Assembly (NCBI RefSeq): GCF_003710085.1
Contig: NZ_CP033324.1
Location: forward strand, 1,993,501 to 2,057,500
From: Nocardioides pantholopis
GTDB lineage: Bacteria > Actinomycetota > Actinomycetes > Propionibacteriales > Nocardioidaceae
Reading direction: 5' to 3'
DNA length: 64,000 nucleotides
Shown here in pieces: positions 54,931 to 63,352 of the stretch (positions are counted from its first letter, which is position 1; every line of letters begins with the position of its first letter). The notes below the pieces were generated by a model. The model saw only the letters and a list, made by a program, of their open reading frames with translations, had not been told where the DNA came from and ran no database searches. A program made the translations under genes and the position numbers.

Positions 54931-57707
54931 GCGACCACACCGCGGCGGACCCGGCGCACCAGCTCCCGGGCCGTGCCGCGCAGGGGTGAGTCGCCGGCCG
55001 CGTCGGCGACCTGCCCGGCGAGGTCGAGCAGCTGCTTCATCCAGCGCACGAAGTCGCCCGCGGCCAGGTCGGTCTCGCCGAGCACGTCGTCGAGGTCGTC
55101 GCCCTCCGCCCACCGGTAGGCGATCCACGCGAAGCCCGGGTCGGGCTGGCGCAGGAAGTCCAGCCGGTGCTCCTTCTCGAGCCGGTCCAGCTCGCCCCAC
55201 AGGCGCACGGTCTCGCCGATCACGTCCCGCACGGCGCCGCCGGGCAGCCGCGGCGACGACGCGTCGTCGGGGCGCCGGGCCTCGAAGACCAGCACGGACA
55301 GGGCGGCGGCGAGGCCGGAGGCGTCGAGGTCCTCCCACAGCCCGCGCCGGATGCACTCGGCGGCGACCAGGTCCATCTCGGAGTACAGCCGCATCAGGTG
55401 CCGTCCGCGCGGGCTGACCTTCTCGCCCTCGAGGTAGTCCAGCGCGGTGAGCACCTCGCAGACCCGGTCGAACTGACGGGCGACGGTGTTGGTGCGGTTC
55501 TCGACCCGGCGCTTGAGCGTCTCGGCGTCGCGGCTCAGCTTGAACCACCGCTGGGCCCACCGGTCGTGGTCCTCGCGGTCCGGGCAGACGTGGCACGGGT
55601 GCGCCTGGAGCTGCGCGCGCAGCTCGGCGACCTCCTCGTCGGCCGCGGAGCGGGCCAGGGCGGAGCGCTGCGGGCCGCCGCGCCCGGTCGTCGGCATGCT
55701 CAGGTCGTGGGTCTTGGTGCGCAGCGCCGAGGCCAGGTCGCGGCGCATCTGCGGGTTGCGTCCGTTGAAGTTCTTCGGCACCTTGACCCGGGTCAGGGCC
55801 TCGACCGGCGACGGGAAGTCGATCATCCCCAGCCGCCGCGCCTGCCGGTCGGCGGTGACGACGTACGGCCGCGGGTTGTCCTCGGCCCAGCCGGGGTCGA
55901 TCACGACCGCGAAGCCCGCGAACTTGCCGGTCGGCACCGAGATCACGTCGCCGGGACGCAGTGCCCGCAGGGACTCGATCGCCTCGTCGCGACGGTCGGC
56001 CTTCCGGGCCCGGCTGGCGCCCTTCTCGACGTCGGAGATCCGGCGGCGCAGCGCGGCGTACTCCATGAAGTCACCGAGGTGGCAGCTCGCGGCCTCGCGG
56101 TAGCCGTCCAGGGCGTCCTGGGCCTTGCGCAGCTGCCGGGCCAGCCCGACGACTGCCTTGTCGGCCTGGAACTGGGCGAAGGACTGCTCCAGCAGCTCGC
56201 GGGAGGTGTCGCGCCCGAACTGGTGCACGAGGTTGACAGCCATGTTGTACGACGGCCGGAACGACGAGCGCAGCGGATAGGTGCGGGTGGAGGCCAGACC
56301 GGCCAGCTCGCGGGGGTTCATGCCCTGCTGCCACAGCACCACGCCGTGGCCCTCGGTGTCGAGCCCGCGACGCCCGGCCCGCCCGGTCAGCTGGGTGTAC
56401 TCCCCCGGCGTGATCGAGGCGTGCGTCTCGCCGTTCCACTTGTCGAGCTTCTCGATGACCACGGTGCGGGCCGGCATGTTGATGCCCAGCGCGAGGGTCT
56501 CGGTGGCGAAGACGACCTTGCACAGGCCGCGCGCGAAGAGCTCCTCGACGCACTGCTTGAACGCCGGCAGCATGCCGGCGTGGTGGGCGGCGACACCGCG
56601 GGTCAGGCCGTCGAGGAAGTCGTGGTAGCCGAGCACGTGCAGGTCGTCGGCCGGCAGGTGCCGGCAGCTGGCCTCGACGTAGGCGAAGATCTCGTCGCGC
56701 TCGGCGGTCGTGGTCAGCCGGGTGCCGGCGTTGAGGCACTGGGTGACCGCAGCGTCGCAGCCGACCCGGCTGAAGATGAACACGATCGCGGGCAGCATCC
56801 CGTCGCGCTCGAGGCGGTCCACGACGTCGGCCCGGCTCGGGACCCAGACCCGGCGGCCGTTGCCGATCTGCTTGGGCCCGCCCCGGCCCGGCTGCGAGCG
56901 GCCGCGCGGCGTACGCCGATCGCGGACCCGGGTGGCCGCCCAGTCGTCGCGGGCGACCTTCATCAGCTCCTCGTTGACCGGGGCGCCCTCCTTGACGAAG
57001 CCGGCGGCGGCGTCGACGTCGGAGCTGGCGAACAGGTCGAGCATCCGGCGGCCGACCATCACGTGCTGGTAGAGCGGCACCGGGCGGCGCTCCTCGAGGA
57101 TCGTGGCGGTCTCGCCGCGCACGGTGGCCAGCCACTCCCCGAACTCCTCGGCGTTGGAGACCGTGGCCGAGAGCGAGACCAGCGTGACCGACTCCGGCAG
57201 GTGGATGATCACCTCCTCCCACACCGCGCCGCGGGAGCGGTCGGCGAGGTAGTGGACCTCGTCCATGATCACGAACCCGAGGCCGAGCAGCGTGCGCGAG
57301 CCGGCGTAGAGCATGTTGCGCAGCACCTCGGTGGTCATCACGACCACGGGCGCCTCGCCGTTGACGGTGTTGTCGCCGGTCAGCAGTCCGACGTTCTCGG
57401 GGCCGTAGCGCTCGACGAGGTCGTGGTACTTCTGGTTCGACAGCGCCTTGATCGGGGTGGTGTAGAACGCCTTGCGCCCGGTCTGGAGGGCGAGGTGGAT
57501 CGCGAACTCGCCCACGATCGTCTTGCCGGAGCCGGTCGGGGCGGCGACGAGCACGCCGCGGCCCTCCTCGATCTCCTGGCAGGCCCGCACCTGGAAGTCG
57601 TCGAGGCCGAAGTCGTGCATGGCCCGGAAGTCGCGGAGGACGGGGTGGGCGCGGTGCTGCCGGAACTCGGCGTACCGCTCCGACGGGGACAGCTCGTCGG
57701 TGCTCAT
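54906..57707 (-). CDS. helY: Ski2-like DEAD/DEAH-box helicase (HelY-like)
   Basis: A 933-residue helicase similar to mycobacterial HelY and eukaryotic Mtr4/Ski2. Walker A AAPTGSGKTIVGEFA near residue 55, TTPIKALSNQKYHD, DEVH in VIMDEVHYLADRSRG, SLSATVSNAEEFGEWL, VVFATETLALGINMPARTVV and YTQLTGRAGRRGLD are present, then a DSHCT-type C-terminal domain. The substrate in bacteria is unclear; RNA processing is presumed. TAGGTT lies 7 nt before the ATG. It is the last gene of the pafA-to-helicase series in this window. Confidence 0.9.
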   Translation of the reverse strand: MSTDELSPSERYAEFRQHRAHPVLRDFRAMHDFGLDDFQVRACQEIEEGRGVLVAAPTGSGKTIVGEFAIHLALQTGRKAFYTTPIKALSNQKYHDLVERYGPENVGLLTGDNTVNGEAPVVVMTTEVLRNMLYAGSRTLLGLGFVIMDEVHYLADRSRGAVWEEVIIHLPESVTLVSLSATVSNAEEFGEWLATVRGETATILEERRPVPLYQHVMVGRRMLDLFASSDVDAAAGFVKEGAPVNEELMKVARDDWAATRVRDRRTPRGRSQPGRGGPKQIGNGRRVWVPSRADVVDRLERDGMLPAIVFIFSRVGCDAAVTQCLNAGTRLTTTAERDEIFAYVEASCRHLPADDLHVLGYHDFLDGLTRGVAAHHAGMLPAFKQCVEELFARGLCKVVFATETLALGINMPARTVVIEKLDKWNGETHASITPGEYTQLTGRAGRRGLDTEGHGVVLWQQGMNPRELAGLASTRTYPLRSSFRPSYNMAVNLVHQFGRDTSRELLEQSFAQFQADKAVVGLARQLRKAQDALDGYREAASCHLGDFMEYAALRRRISDVEKGASRARKADRRDEAIESLRALRPGDVISVPTGKFAGFAVVIDPGWAEDNPRPYVVTADRQARRLGMIDFPSPVEALTRVKVPKNFNGRNPQMRRDLASALRTKTHDLSMPTTGRGGPQRSALARSAADEEVAELRAQLQAHPCHVCPDREDHDRWAQRWFKLSRDAETLKRRVENRTNTVARQFDRVCEVLTALDYLEGEKVSPRGRHLMRLYSEMDLVAAECIRRGLWEDLDASGLAAALSVLVFEARRPDDASSPRLPGGAVRDVIGETVRLWGELDRLEKEHRLDFLRQPDPGFAWIAYRWAEGDDLDDVLGETDLAAGDFVRWMKQLLDLAGQVADAAGDSPLRGTARELVRRVRRGVVAYSGLAED

Positions 57708-57714
57708 GGGCTCC

Positions 57715-57720
57715 AACCTA
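57715..57720 (-). promoter_or_regulatory. -10 element TAGGTT of the helicase gene (leaderless)
   Basis: TAGGTT on the minus strand, 7 nt before the ATG at 57707. Confidence 0.5.
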
Positions 57721-57742
57721 CGCGAGCGGCCTACGCGAGCCC

Positions 57743-58639
57743 CTAACCGAGCACCGTCAGCGCCCCCGGTGCGCACTCGACGGTGAGCGGCAGCGGGCCG
57801 AACCGCTCCCCGTCGGCGTAGGTCACGACGCCGGGGGCGGCGATGGTCACGGTGCGGACCCGGTGCCGCTCGTACTGGGGGTGCTCGGTGTGGGTGCCCT
57901 TGAACAGCTTGGGATAGGTGCGCACCAGCTCCAGCTTGCTGATCGGCTTGATCACGACCACGTCGAGCAGCCCGTCGTCGATCTGGGCGCCCTCGGCGAT
58001 CCGCAGCCCGCCGCCGAACGAGGGGCCGTTGCCGACGGCGACCAGCATCGCGTCGGTGCGCAGCGACTTGCCGTCGAGGTCGAGCACGTAGGGCAGCGGC
58101 CGGAAGGTGCGCAGCTCGGCCACGGTGGCCAGGTTGTAGCGCATCTGGCCCTTCGGCCAGGTCATCCGGTTCGCGCGCTCGGCGCAGGCGGCGTCGAAGC
58201 CGGCGCACAGCACCGTGGCGTAGTACGTCGCCCCGCTGCGCGCCAGGTCGATGCTCCGGGTCCGGCCGGCCAGGATCCGCTCCAGGGCCGCCAGCGGGTC
58301 CTTGCGGGGCAGGTCCAGCAGCCGGGCGGTGTCGTTGCCGGTGCCGGCCGGGACGATGCCCAGCGGTACGCCGGTCCCGGCCAGCGCCTGCAGCGCGAGG
58401 TGCACCATGCCGTCGCCGCCGGCGACGACGACCGCGTCCACCCCGTCGGCCGCAGCGGCGTGCGCCTGGTCGAGGGACTCGTCCGCGTCGCGCCCGACGA
58501 GGTCGCGGACCCGGATCCCGGCGTCCCGCAGCCGGGTGAGCGCGAGGCCCCGGGCCCGTTGGCCCCGGCCCTTCCCGGCAGTGGGGTTGGTGATCAGGGC
58601 GATGTCCCGCAGCTTGCGGGGGTCACAGGTGCTGGCCAC
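57743..58639 (-). CDS. Diacylglycerol/lipid kinase
   Basis: A 298-residue DagK-family lipid kinase that phosphorylates diacylglycerol or a related lipid. ALITNPTAGKGRGQ, the nucleotide motif VVVAGGDGMVHLALQAL and GIVPAGTGNDTARLL are intact; VVVIKPISKLELVRTYPKLFKGTHTEHP and YADGERFGPLPLTVE end the fold. GTG start; TAGTCT 6 nt upstream includes the TAG stop of the preceding gene. Confidence 0.9.
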   Translation of the reverse strand: MASTCDPRKLRDIALITNPTAGKGRGQRARGLALTRLRDAGIRVRDLVGRDADESLDQAHAAAADGVDAVVVAGGDGMVHLALQALAGTGVPLGIVPAGTGNDTARLLDLPRKDPLAALERILAGRTRSIDLARSGATYYATVLCAGFDAACAERANRMTWPKGQMRYNLATVAELRTFRPLPYVLDLDGKSLRTDAMLVAVGNGPSFGGGLRIAEGAQIDDGLLDVVVIKPISKLELVRTYPKLFKGTHTEHPQYERHRVRTVTIAAPGVVTYADGERFGPLPLTVECAPGALTVLG

Positions 58640-58645
58640 CCCCGG

Positions 58646-58651
58646 AGACTA
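58646..58651 (-). promoter_or_regulatory. -10 element TAGTCT of the lipid kinase gene, sharing the upstream stop codon
   Basis: TAGTCT on the minus strand, 6 nt before the GTG at 58639. Its TAG is also the stop codon of the preceding gene. Confidence 0.5.
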
Positions 58652-59092
58652 GGGCCTCCGGCCCCGATCGGTGCCGATCCGCAGCCGCGCGGCGTACCGA
58701 TCCGGCGAGGCGCCCACCGCCCGGGCCAGTCGACCCAGGGCGTCCAGGGCCAGGTCGGCGCTGAACCGGGTGCCGGGCACCGCCAGCGTGAGCCGGCCCG
58801 CACTGTCGACCACGTGCACCTCGCCGCGCTGCCAGGCGTGGTGGGCGCTGACCCGGACGCCGTCGTCGGCCACCGGCACCGGGCAGGCCTCGTCGACGGC
58901 GAGGAGGTCGCAGGGCAGCGGCGCGAAGCCGTCGGCCGCCAGCTCGCCGCGGACGTGGTGACCGGTGCGGACCCCGGACTCCGCGGTCCAGGTCACCTCG
59001 GCGACCCCCAGCCACTCCGGCAGGTCGAACGGATCGAGCTCGGTCAGATCGGTGCTCGTCGTGGGAGTCGGTTCGGTCATCAGCTCGGCCAT
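58649..59092 (-). CDS. Conserved hypothetical protein between tatC and the lipid kinase gene
   Basis: A 147-residue soluble protein, not recognised. It has a Thr/Pro-rich start and then a compact beta-rich region (WLGVAEVTWTAESGVRTGHHVRGEL; EVHVVDSAGRLTLAVPG). Its ATG overlaps the tatC stop (TGATG), so it is co-translated with the Tat genes; an ATG at 59080 is an alternative start. A helper role in export is only a guess from position. Confidence 0.65.
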   Translation of the reverse strand: MAELMTEPTPTTSTDLTELDPFDLPEWLGVAEVTWTAESGVRTGHHVRGELAADGFAPLPCDLLAVDEACPVPVADDGVRVSAHHAWQRGEVHVVDSAGRLTLAVPGTRFSADLALDALGRLARAVGASPDRYAARLRIGTDRGRRP

Positions 59093-59934
59093 CAGATCGG
59101 CGAGAGCTCGTCGTCGGACCACTGCTCGGTGCCGCGCCCCCGACCGCGGGCGCGGTCGACCGAGCGGGCCACGACCTCGGCGACCACGAAGAGGAACAGC
59201 ATCGGGATCGCGAGCATCAGCATCGAGAACGGGTCCGTGGACGGCGTCGCCACGGCGGCGAAGACGAAGGTGCCGATGATGATCCAGGGGCGGTAGCGCC
59301 CCAGCGCCTTGCCCGAGACCACCCCGGCGAGGTTCAGCAGGATCACGAACAGCGGGATCTCGAAGGCGATGCCGAAGATCAGCAGCATCCGGACGAAGAA
59401 GCTGAAGTACTCGCCGAACTCGACGAGGTTCTCCAGCCCGTCCGGGGTGAACCCGATCAGCACCTCGAGGCCCTTGGGGAGGACGTAGTACGCCGTCGCG
59501 ACCCCGAGGAAGAACAGCGGCCCGGCGACCGCGATGAAGACCCGGGTCCAGCGCTTCTCGTGGGCGTGCAGGCCGGGGACCAGGAAGGCCCAGATCTGGT
59601 AGAGCCAGAACGGGCTGGACGCGACGATCGCCGCGACCCCGCACAGCTTCAGCTGCAGCAGCAGCGGACCGCCGGCGCTGGCGATGTAGGCCTTGGTGTC
59701 GACCGACTCCGGCAGCGCCTGCTTGGCGTCGTTGTACGGGCGCAGGATCAGGTCGAGCAGGAAGTCGTAGAAGAACAGGGCGACGACGAAGGCGACCACG
59801 AGTACGAGGGCCGCCTTGACCAGCCGGGCCCGCAGCTCCCGCAGGTGGTCGGAGAGGGCCATGCGGCCATCGGGCCCGACCGGGTGGTGCGGACGTCCGG
59901 TGAAGAGATCCCGGACCCCCTTCAGGGAGACCAA
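59092..59934 (-). CDS. tatC: Twin-arginine translocase subunit TatC
   Basis: A 280-residue six-helix membrane protein that binds twin-arginine signal peptides. MALSDHLRELRARLVKAALV starts the conserved core and SPFWLYQIWAFLVPGLHAHEKRW is the signature loop. The listed start is a TTG at 59934, 5 nt after the tatA stop, giving a 24-residue N-terminal extension of the size seen in other actinobacterial TatC; ATG 59862 would start right at the core. Confidence 0.92.
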   Translation of the reverse strand: MVSLKGVRDLFTGRPHHPVGPDGRMALSDHLRELRARLVKAALVLVVAFVVALFFYDFLLDLILRPYNDAKQALPESVDTKAYIASAGGPLLLQLKLCGVAAIVASSPFWLYQIWAFLVPGLHAHEKRWTRVFIAVAGPLFFLGVATAYYVLPKGLEVLIGFTPDGLENLVEFGEYFSFFVRMLLIFGIAFEIPLFVILLNLAGVVSGKALGRYRPWIIIGTFVFAAVATPSTDPFSMLMLAIPMLFLFVVAEVVARSVDRARGRGRGTEQWSDDELSPI

Positions 59935-59939
59935 CCTGG

Positions 59940-60233
59940 TCAGGCAGTCGTGTCGCCGCGCCGCTGGCGCTCGGCCTCGGCGTCGAGCTCGGCCTGGCGG
60001 GCGCTCAGCTCACGGGGCTCGACGGGGCGCGCCCGGGGAGCCGACCGGTCGGGGTCCGTCTCGTCCTTGTCGTCGTCCATCAGGCCCTTGGTCTCGGCCT
60101 TGAAGATGCGCAGCGCGCGGCCGCTGCCGCGGGCGAGCTCGGGAAGTTTCGTGGCGCCGAAGAGGAGCACCAGGACGGCCAGGATGATGAGCAGCTCGGT
60201 CGGGCCCAGTCCGGCGACAAGTGGGGTGATCAT
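59940..60233 (-). CDS. tatA: Twin-arginine translocase subunit TatA
   Basis: A 97-residue pore-forming Tat subunit: one N-terminal membrane helix (LGPTELLIILAVLVLLFGATKLPELARG), the FG hinge, an amphipathic helix (GRALRIFKAETKGL) and a charged tail. GAGGAC precedes the ATG. It lies directly upstream of tatC, as is usual next to pafBC in actinobacteria. Confidence 0.93.
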   Translation of the reverse strand: MITPLVAGLGPTELLIILAVLVLLFGATKLPELARGSGRALRIFKAETKGLMDDDKDETDPDRSAPRARPVEPRELSARQAELDAEAERQRRGDTTA

Positions 60234-60264
60234 GGTGTCCTCACTGGCAGGGATATGTCGTGGC

Positions 60265-61269
60265 TCATCCTACGTCGCTGTGGCGGTAGAGGCGCAGGGC
60301 GTCCCGCGCCGCCGCCCGGTAGGACTCGGCGTACTGCGGCGGGTCGACGACGGTGGCGTGCGGAGCGAGCCGCAGCAGCAGCCGGGTCAGCCACTGCTCG
60401 TCGGCGACGAGCAGGTCCACCTCGAGGCTCCCGTCGCTCTGCGCTCGGACCTCCTCGACCGGGTAGTACTCGGTGACCCAGCGCGCCTCCGGGGCCAGCC
60501 GCAGCGTGACCCGGGTGGTGTCGGAGGACCGGGCGAACAGCCCGTCCGCGAGGTCCCGGGGCGGCTCGGGGGCCGAGACGATCGGCGTGTCGAGCACCTC
60601 GGCGACCGAGATCCGGTCCAGCCGGAAGAGCCGGGGCGCCTCCGCGACGTGGCACCAGGCGTCGAGGTAGTCGAACCCGTGGGCGGTGACGACGCCGCGC
60701 GGGTCGACCACGCGGTCGGACTCCTCGTCGCGCGAGGGCACGTAGTAGCTCAGCCGGACCTGCCGGTGCCGGTCCGCCGCGTCCTGGAGCCGGGTGGCGA
60801 GCAGGGCGAGGTCGGCGTCGACGGCGTCCTGGCCGGGGTCGATCTGCGGGGCGCCCTCGGCGGCGGCGGCCTCGAGCTTGGCCAGCGCCCGGTCGACGAC
60901 CTCGCGGGTGTCCGCGCCGGCGCCGTTGCGCAGGGCTCGTAGCGCCACGATCACCGCGGTCGCCTCGGTGGGTGTGAGGCGCAGCGGCCGCGCGAGGTAG
61001 TCCGCGTTCGAGACCCTGATGACGCCGTCGCCCTCGGGGTCCTCGAGCGCATCGAGGTCGACGTCGATGAGGTCGTCGGGGTAGCCGCCCGGCAGCCCGC
61101 ACATGAGCAGCACCTTGAGGTCCTTGAGCAGCTGCTGCGGGGCGACGCCGAGGTCGCGGCCGGCGTCCTCGAGGCGGACGCCGCCGCGGGCGTGCAGGTA
61201 CGGCACCAGGGTCAGCAGGCGGGCCACCTGCTCCTTGGCCCCAGCCGAGGCCGTCTGGCGCGCGCTCAT
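60265..61269 (-). CDS. pafC: WYL-domain regulator PafC
   Basis: A 334-residue winged-helix/WYL protein, half of the PafBC heterodimer that activates the LexA/RecA-independent DNA damage response. The N terminus (KEQVARLLTLVPYLHARGGVRLEDAGRDLGV) is the wing-helix; VRLSYYVPSRDEESDRVVDPRGVVTAHGFDYLDAWC is the WYL core, with DYLDAW in place of canonical WYL. The ATG overlaps the pafB stop (ATGA). Confidence 0.9.
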   Translation of the reverse strand: MSARQTASAGAKEQVARLLTLVPYLHARGGVRLEDAGRDLGVAPQQLLKDLKVLLMCGLPGGYPDDLIDVDLDALEDPEGDGVIRVSNADYLARPLRLTPTEATAVIVALRALRNGAGADTREVVDRALAKLEAAAAEGAPQIDPGQDAVDADLALLATRLQDAADRHRQVRLSYYVPSRDEESDRVVDPRGVVTAHGFDYLDAWCHVAEAPRLFRLDRISVAEVLDTPIVSAPEPPRDLADGLFARSSDTTRVTLRLAPEARWVTEYYPVEEVRAQSDGSLEVDLLVADEQWLTRLLLRLAPHATVVDPPQYAESYRAAARDALRLYRHSDVG

Positions 61270-62237
61270 GCGGACTCCCCCACGGCCGCTGCCAGCCGCG
61301 CGACCACGGCCTCGCGCAGCGCCGGCGGCGACTCGACGTACACGTCCGGTCCGTGCCCGAGGATCTCGTCGGCGAGACCGAGCGCGCCGCGGGTCAGCGT
61401 GAGCCGGTCCCAGGCGGTCCGGTCGTCGGGGCCGGGGACGCCCGGCTGCACTGCCGTCGCCCCGCGCCGCAGCAGGTGGCCGGCGCCGGCCCGGACCAGG
61501 AGGACGACCTCCTCGGTCACCGGCGCCGGGGCGAGACGCCGCGCGACCTCGCGGATGTCGGTGCCGGCCGGGACCTCGTAGGAGCCGGGGCGGCCGGTCT
61601 TGCGGGCCTGCCCCTGCACCCGGGAGAGCCGGAAGACCCGCTCCTCGCCGCGGTCGGTGTCGTGGCCCACGACGTACCAGCGCCCGGCGTACCGGACCAC
61701 GCCCCAGGGCTGGAGGTGCCGGGTCGCGACCTGGTCCTGGCCGGGGCGGGCGTAGTCGAAGGCGACGGGGGTGCGCTCCTGGGTGGCCTCCCAGAAGACG
61801 TCGAAGGACGGCTCGTCGGCGGAGAGCCGGGGCTCGACGATGTCGAGCGCGGAGACGTCGACGTCCACGCCGAGCGCGGTCAGCTTGCGGACCGCCTCGG
61901 TGGTCGCCTCGGCCAGCCGGGCGTGCTGCCAGACCCGGGTCGCGAGGCCGACGACCGCTGCCTCGTCGGGGAGCAGGTCGATCGCCGGCAGCGCGAACTC
62001 GTCGGCGGGGATCCGGTAGCCGGGCTCGTCCTCGAACAGCGGGTCGATGCTGCCGACCTCGATCGGGACGCCGAGGCTGCGCAGCTCCTCCTTGTCGCGC
62101 TCGAACATCTTCTCGAACGCCTCGTCGTTGGCGCCGGGATAGAGGATCGAGCGGATCCGGGCCTTGCTGACGTAGGTGCGCTGCACCAGCAGCATGATGA
62201 GCAGGTTGAGCAGCCGCTCACTCTTGCGCACGCTCAT
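61266..62237 (-). CDS. pafB: WYL-domain regulator PafB
   Basis: A 323-residue partner of PafC with the same layout: winged helix SERLLNLLIMLLVQRTYVSKARIRSIL, then a WYL domain VAFDYARPGQDQVATRHLQPWGVVRYAGRWYVVGHD with the WYV form of the motif. GAAGGAGC precedes the ATG. Despite its name it does not act in pupylation itself; the genes sit next to pafA. Confidence 0.9.
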   Translation of the reverse strand: MSVRKSERLLNLLIMLLVQRTYVSKARIRSILYPGANDEAFEKMFERDKEELRSLGVPIEVGSIDPLFEDEPGYRIPADEFALPAIDLLPDEAAVVGLATRVWQHARLAEATTEAVRKLTALGVDVDVSALDIVEPRLSADEPSFDVFWEATQERTPVAFDYARPGQDQVATRHLQPWGVVRYAGRWYVVGHDTDRGEERVFRLSRVQGQARKTGRPGSYEVPAGTDIREVARRLAPAPVTEEVVLLVRAGAGHLLRRGATAVQPGVPGPDDRTAWDRLTLTRGALGLADEILGHGPDVYVESPPALREAVVARLAAAVGESA

Positions 62238-62285
62238 CTTGCTCCTTCGTCGGCGCCGGTGGCCGCGACCATTGTCGCGGACGGA

Positions 62286-63233
62286 TCAGATCGCGCCGAG
62301 CACGTCGACGACGAAGTACAGCGTGTCGGTGCCCTTGATGCCGGCGTCCTTCTGGCCCTTCTCGCCGTACCCGAGCTTCGGCGGGATCGCCAGCAGCACC
62401 CGGCTGCCGACCGGAACGCCGACCAGGCCCTGGTCCCAGCCCGGGACCACGGCGCCGACGCCGATCTGGGTCGTCATCGGCTTCTTGCCGTAGCTCTGGT
62501 CGAAGGGCTTCTTCGCGCCGTACACCTGGCCGAGGTAGTCGACGGTGACCGACTGACCCTTGGCGACCTTGGCGCCCTCGCCCTTGACGAGGTACGCCGT
62601 GCGTAGCTTGTCGCTGGGCTCGGGGGTCCCCGCGAAGTCGAGGCCGGAGACCAGGCCCTTGCGGTTCGTGGTGATCTTCGGCGCCCAGGCCGGGGCCTTC
62701 TGCTTGGCGCCCTGCGGCGCGGCGAGGGCCTGGTCGGCGATGTCGACCACGAGCAGGACGGCGTCCTTGTTGCCGATGCCGAGGCCCGGGTTGCCGGTCT
62801 CGCCGAAGGCCTCCTCGGCCGAGGCGGTGACGGCGACCCGGGAGCCGCGGGGGTGACCCTCGAGCGCCTCCACGAAGACCGGCGCGAGCTGCTCCTCGTC
62901 CACGGTCAGCGACTGGGCGCCGCCCTCGGCGTACGTGCTCCAGGTCTCCTGCTGGCTGTAGCCGTTGCCGACCCAGATGTTGGCCTGGACGTCCTCGCCG
63001 GTCTTGACCTCCGGGCCGTCACCCTCGACGAGCACCTCGACCTCGACCTTGCCGGCGCTCATCCGGTCCTTCCAGGACACCTCGGGAGCCGTGCCGGGGT
63101 CGCCGCTGATGCTCACCGCGTCCAGGCGCGAGACGCCCTCGTCGTCCTCGCCGTCATCGCCGCCGCAGGCAGTCAGACCGAGGAGGAGCGCAGGGAGCAG
63201 GACGGCCACGGGCCGACGGGAACGACGAAGCAC
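62286..63233 (-). CDS. FKBP-type peptidyl-prolyl isomerase lipoprotein
   Basis: A 315-residue exported protein with lipobox LTAC-GGDD, a first FKBP-like domain without clear catalytic residues (residues 50-165) and a second, canonical FKBP domain (GQSVTVDYLGQVYGAKKPFDQSYGKKP; VPGWDQGLVGVPVGSRVLLAIPPKLGYG). Both folding of exported proteins and binding are possible. GTG 63233 is chosen because AAAGG lies just upstream; TTG 63263 would add ten residues. Confidence 0.88.
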   Translation of the reverse strand: MLRRSRRPVAVLLPALLLGLTACGGDDGEDDEGVSRLDAVSISGDPGTAPEVSWKDRMSAGKVEVEVLVEGDGPEVKTGEDVQANIWVGNGYSQQETWSTYAEGGAQSLTVDEEQLAPVFVEALEGHPRGSRVAVTASAEEAFGETGNPGLGIGNKDAVLLVVDIADQALAAPQGAKQKAPAWAPKITTNRKGLVSGLDFAGTPEPSDKLRTAYLVKGEGAKVAKGQSVTVDYLGQVYGAKKPFDQSYGKKPMTTQIGVGAVVPGWDQGLVGVPVGSRVLLAIPPKLGYGEKGQKDAGIKGTDTLYFVVDVLGAI

Positions 63234-63309
63234 GGATCCAGCCTTTGCAGGTCTTGGCGACAACGATTCGTCGAGAACCCTAACCGCCGGACCTGAGAGG
63301 TCCCTCAGT

Positions 63310-63336
63310 GACTCTCGGGACTCTCGGGACTCTCAC
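63310..63336. repeat. Three tandem 9-bp repeats
   Basis: GACTCTCGG twice, then GACTCTCAC, in the gap between the pafA stop and the FKBP gene, with a fourth partial GGACTCTT after it. A short repeat with no clear function. Confidence 0.6.
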
Positions 63337-63352
63337 CGGACTCTTGGAGGAC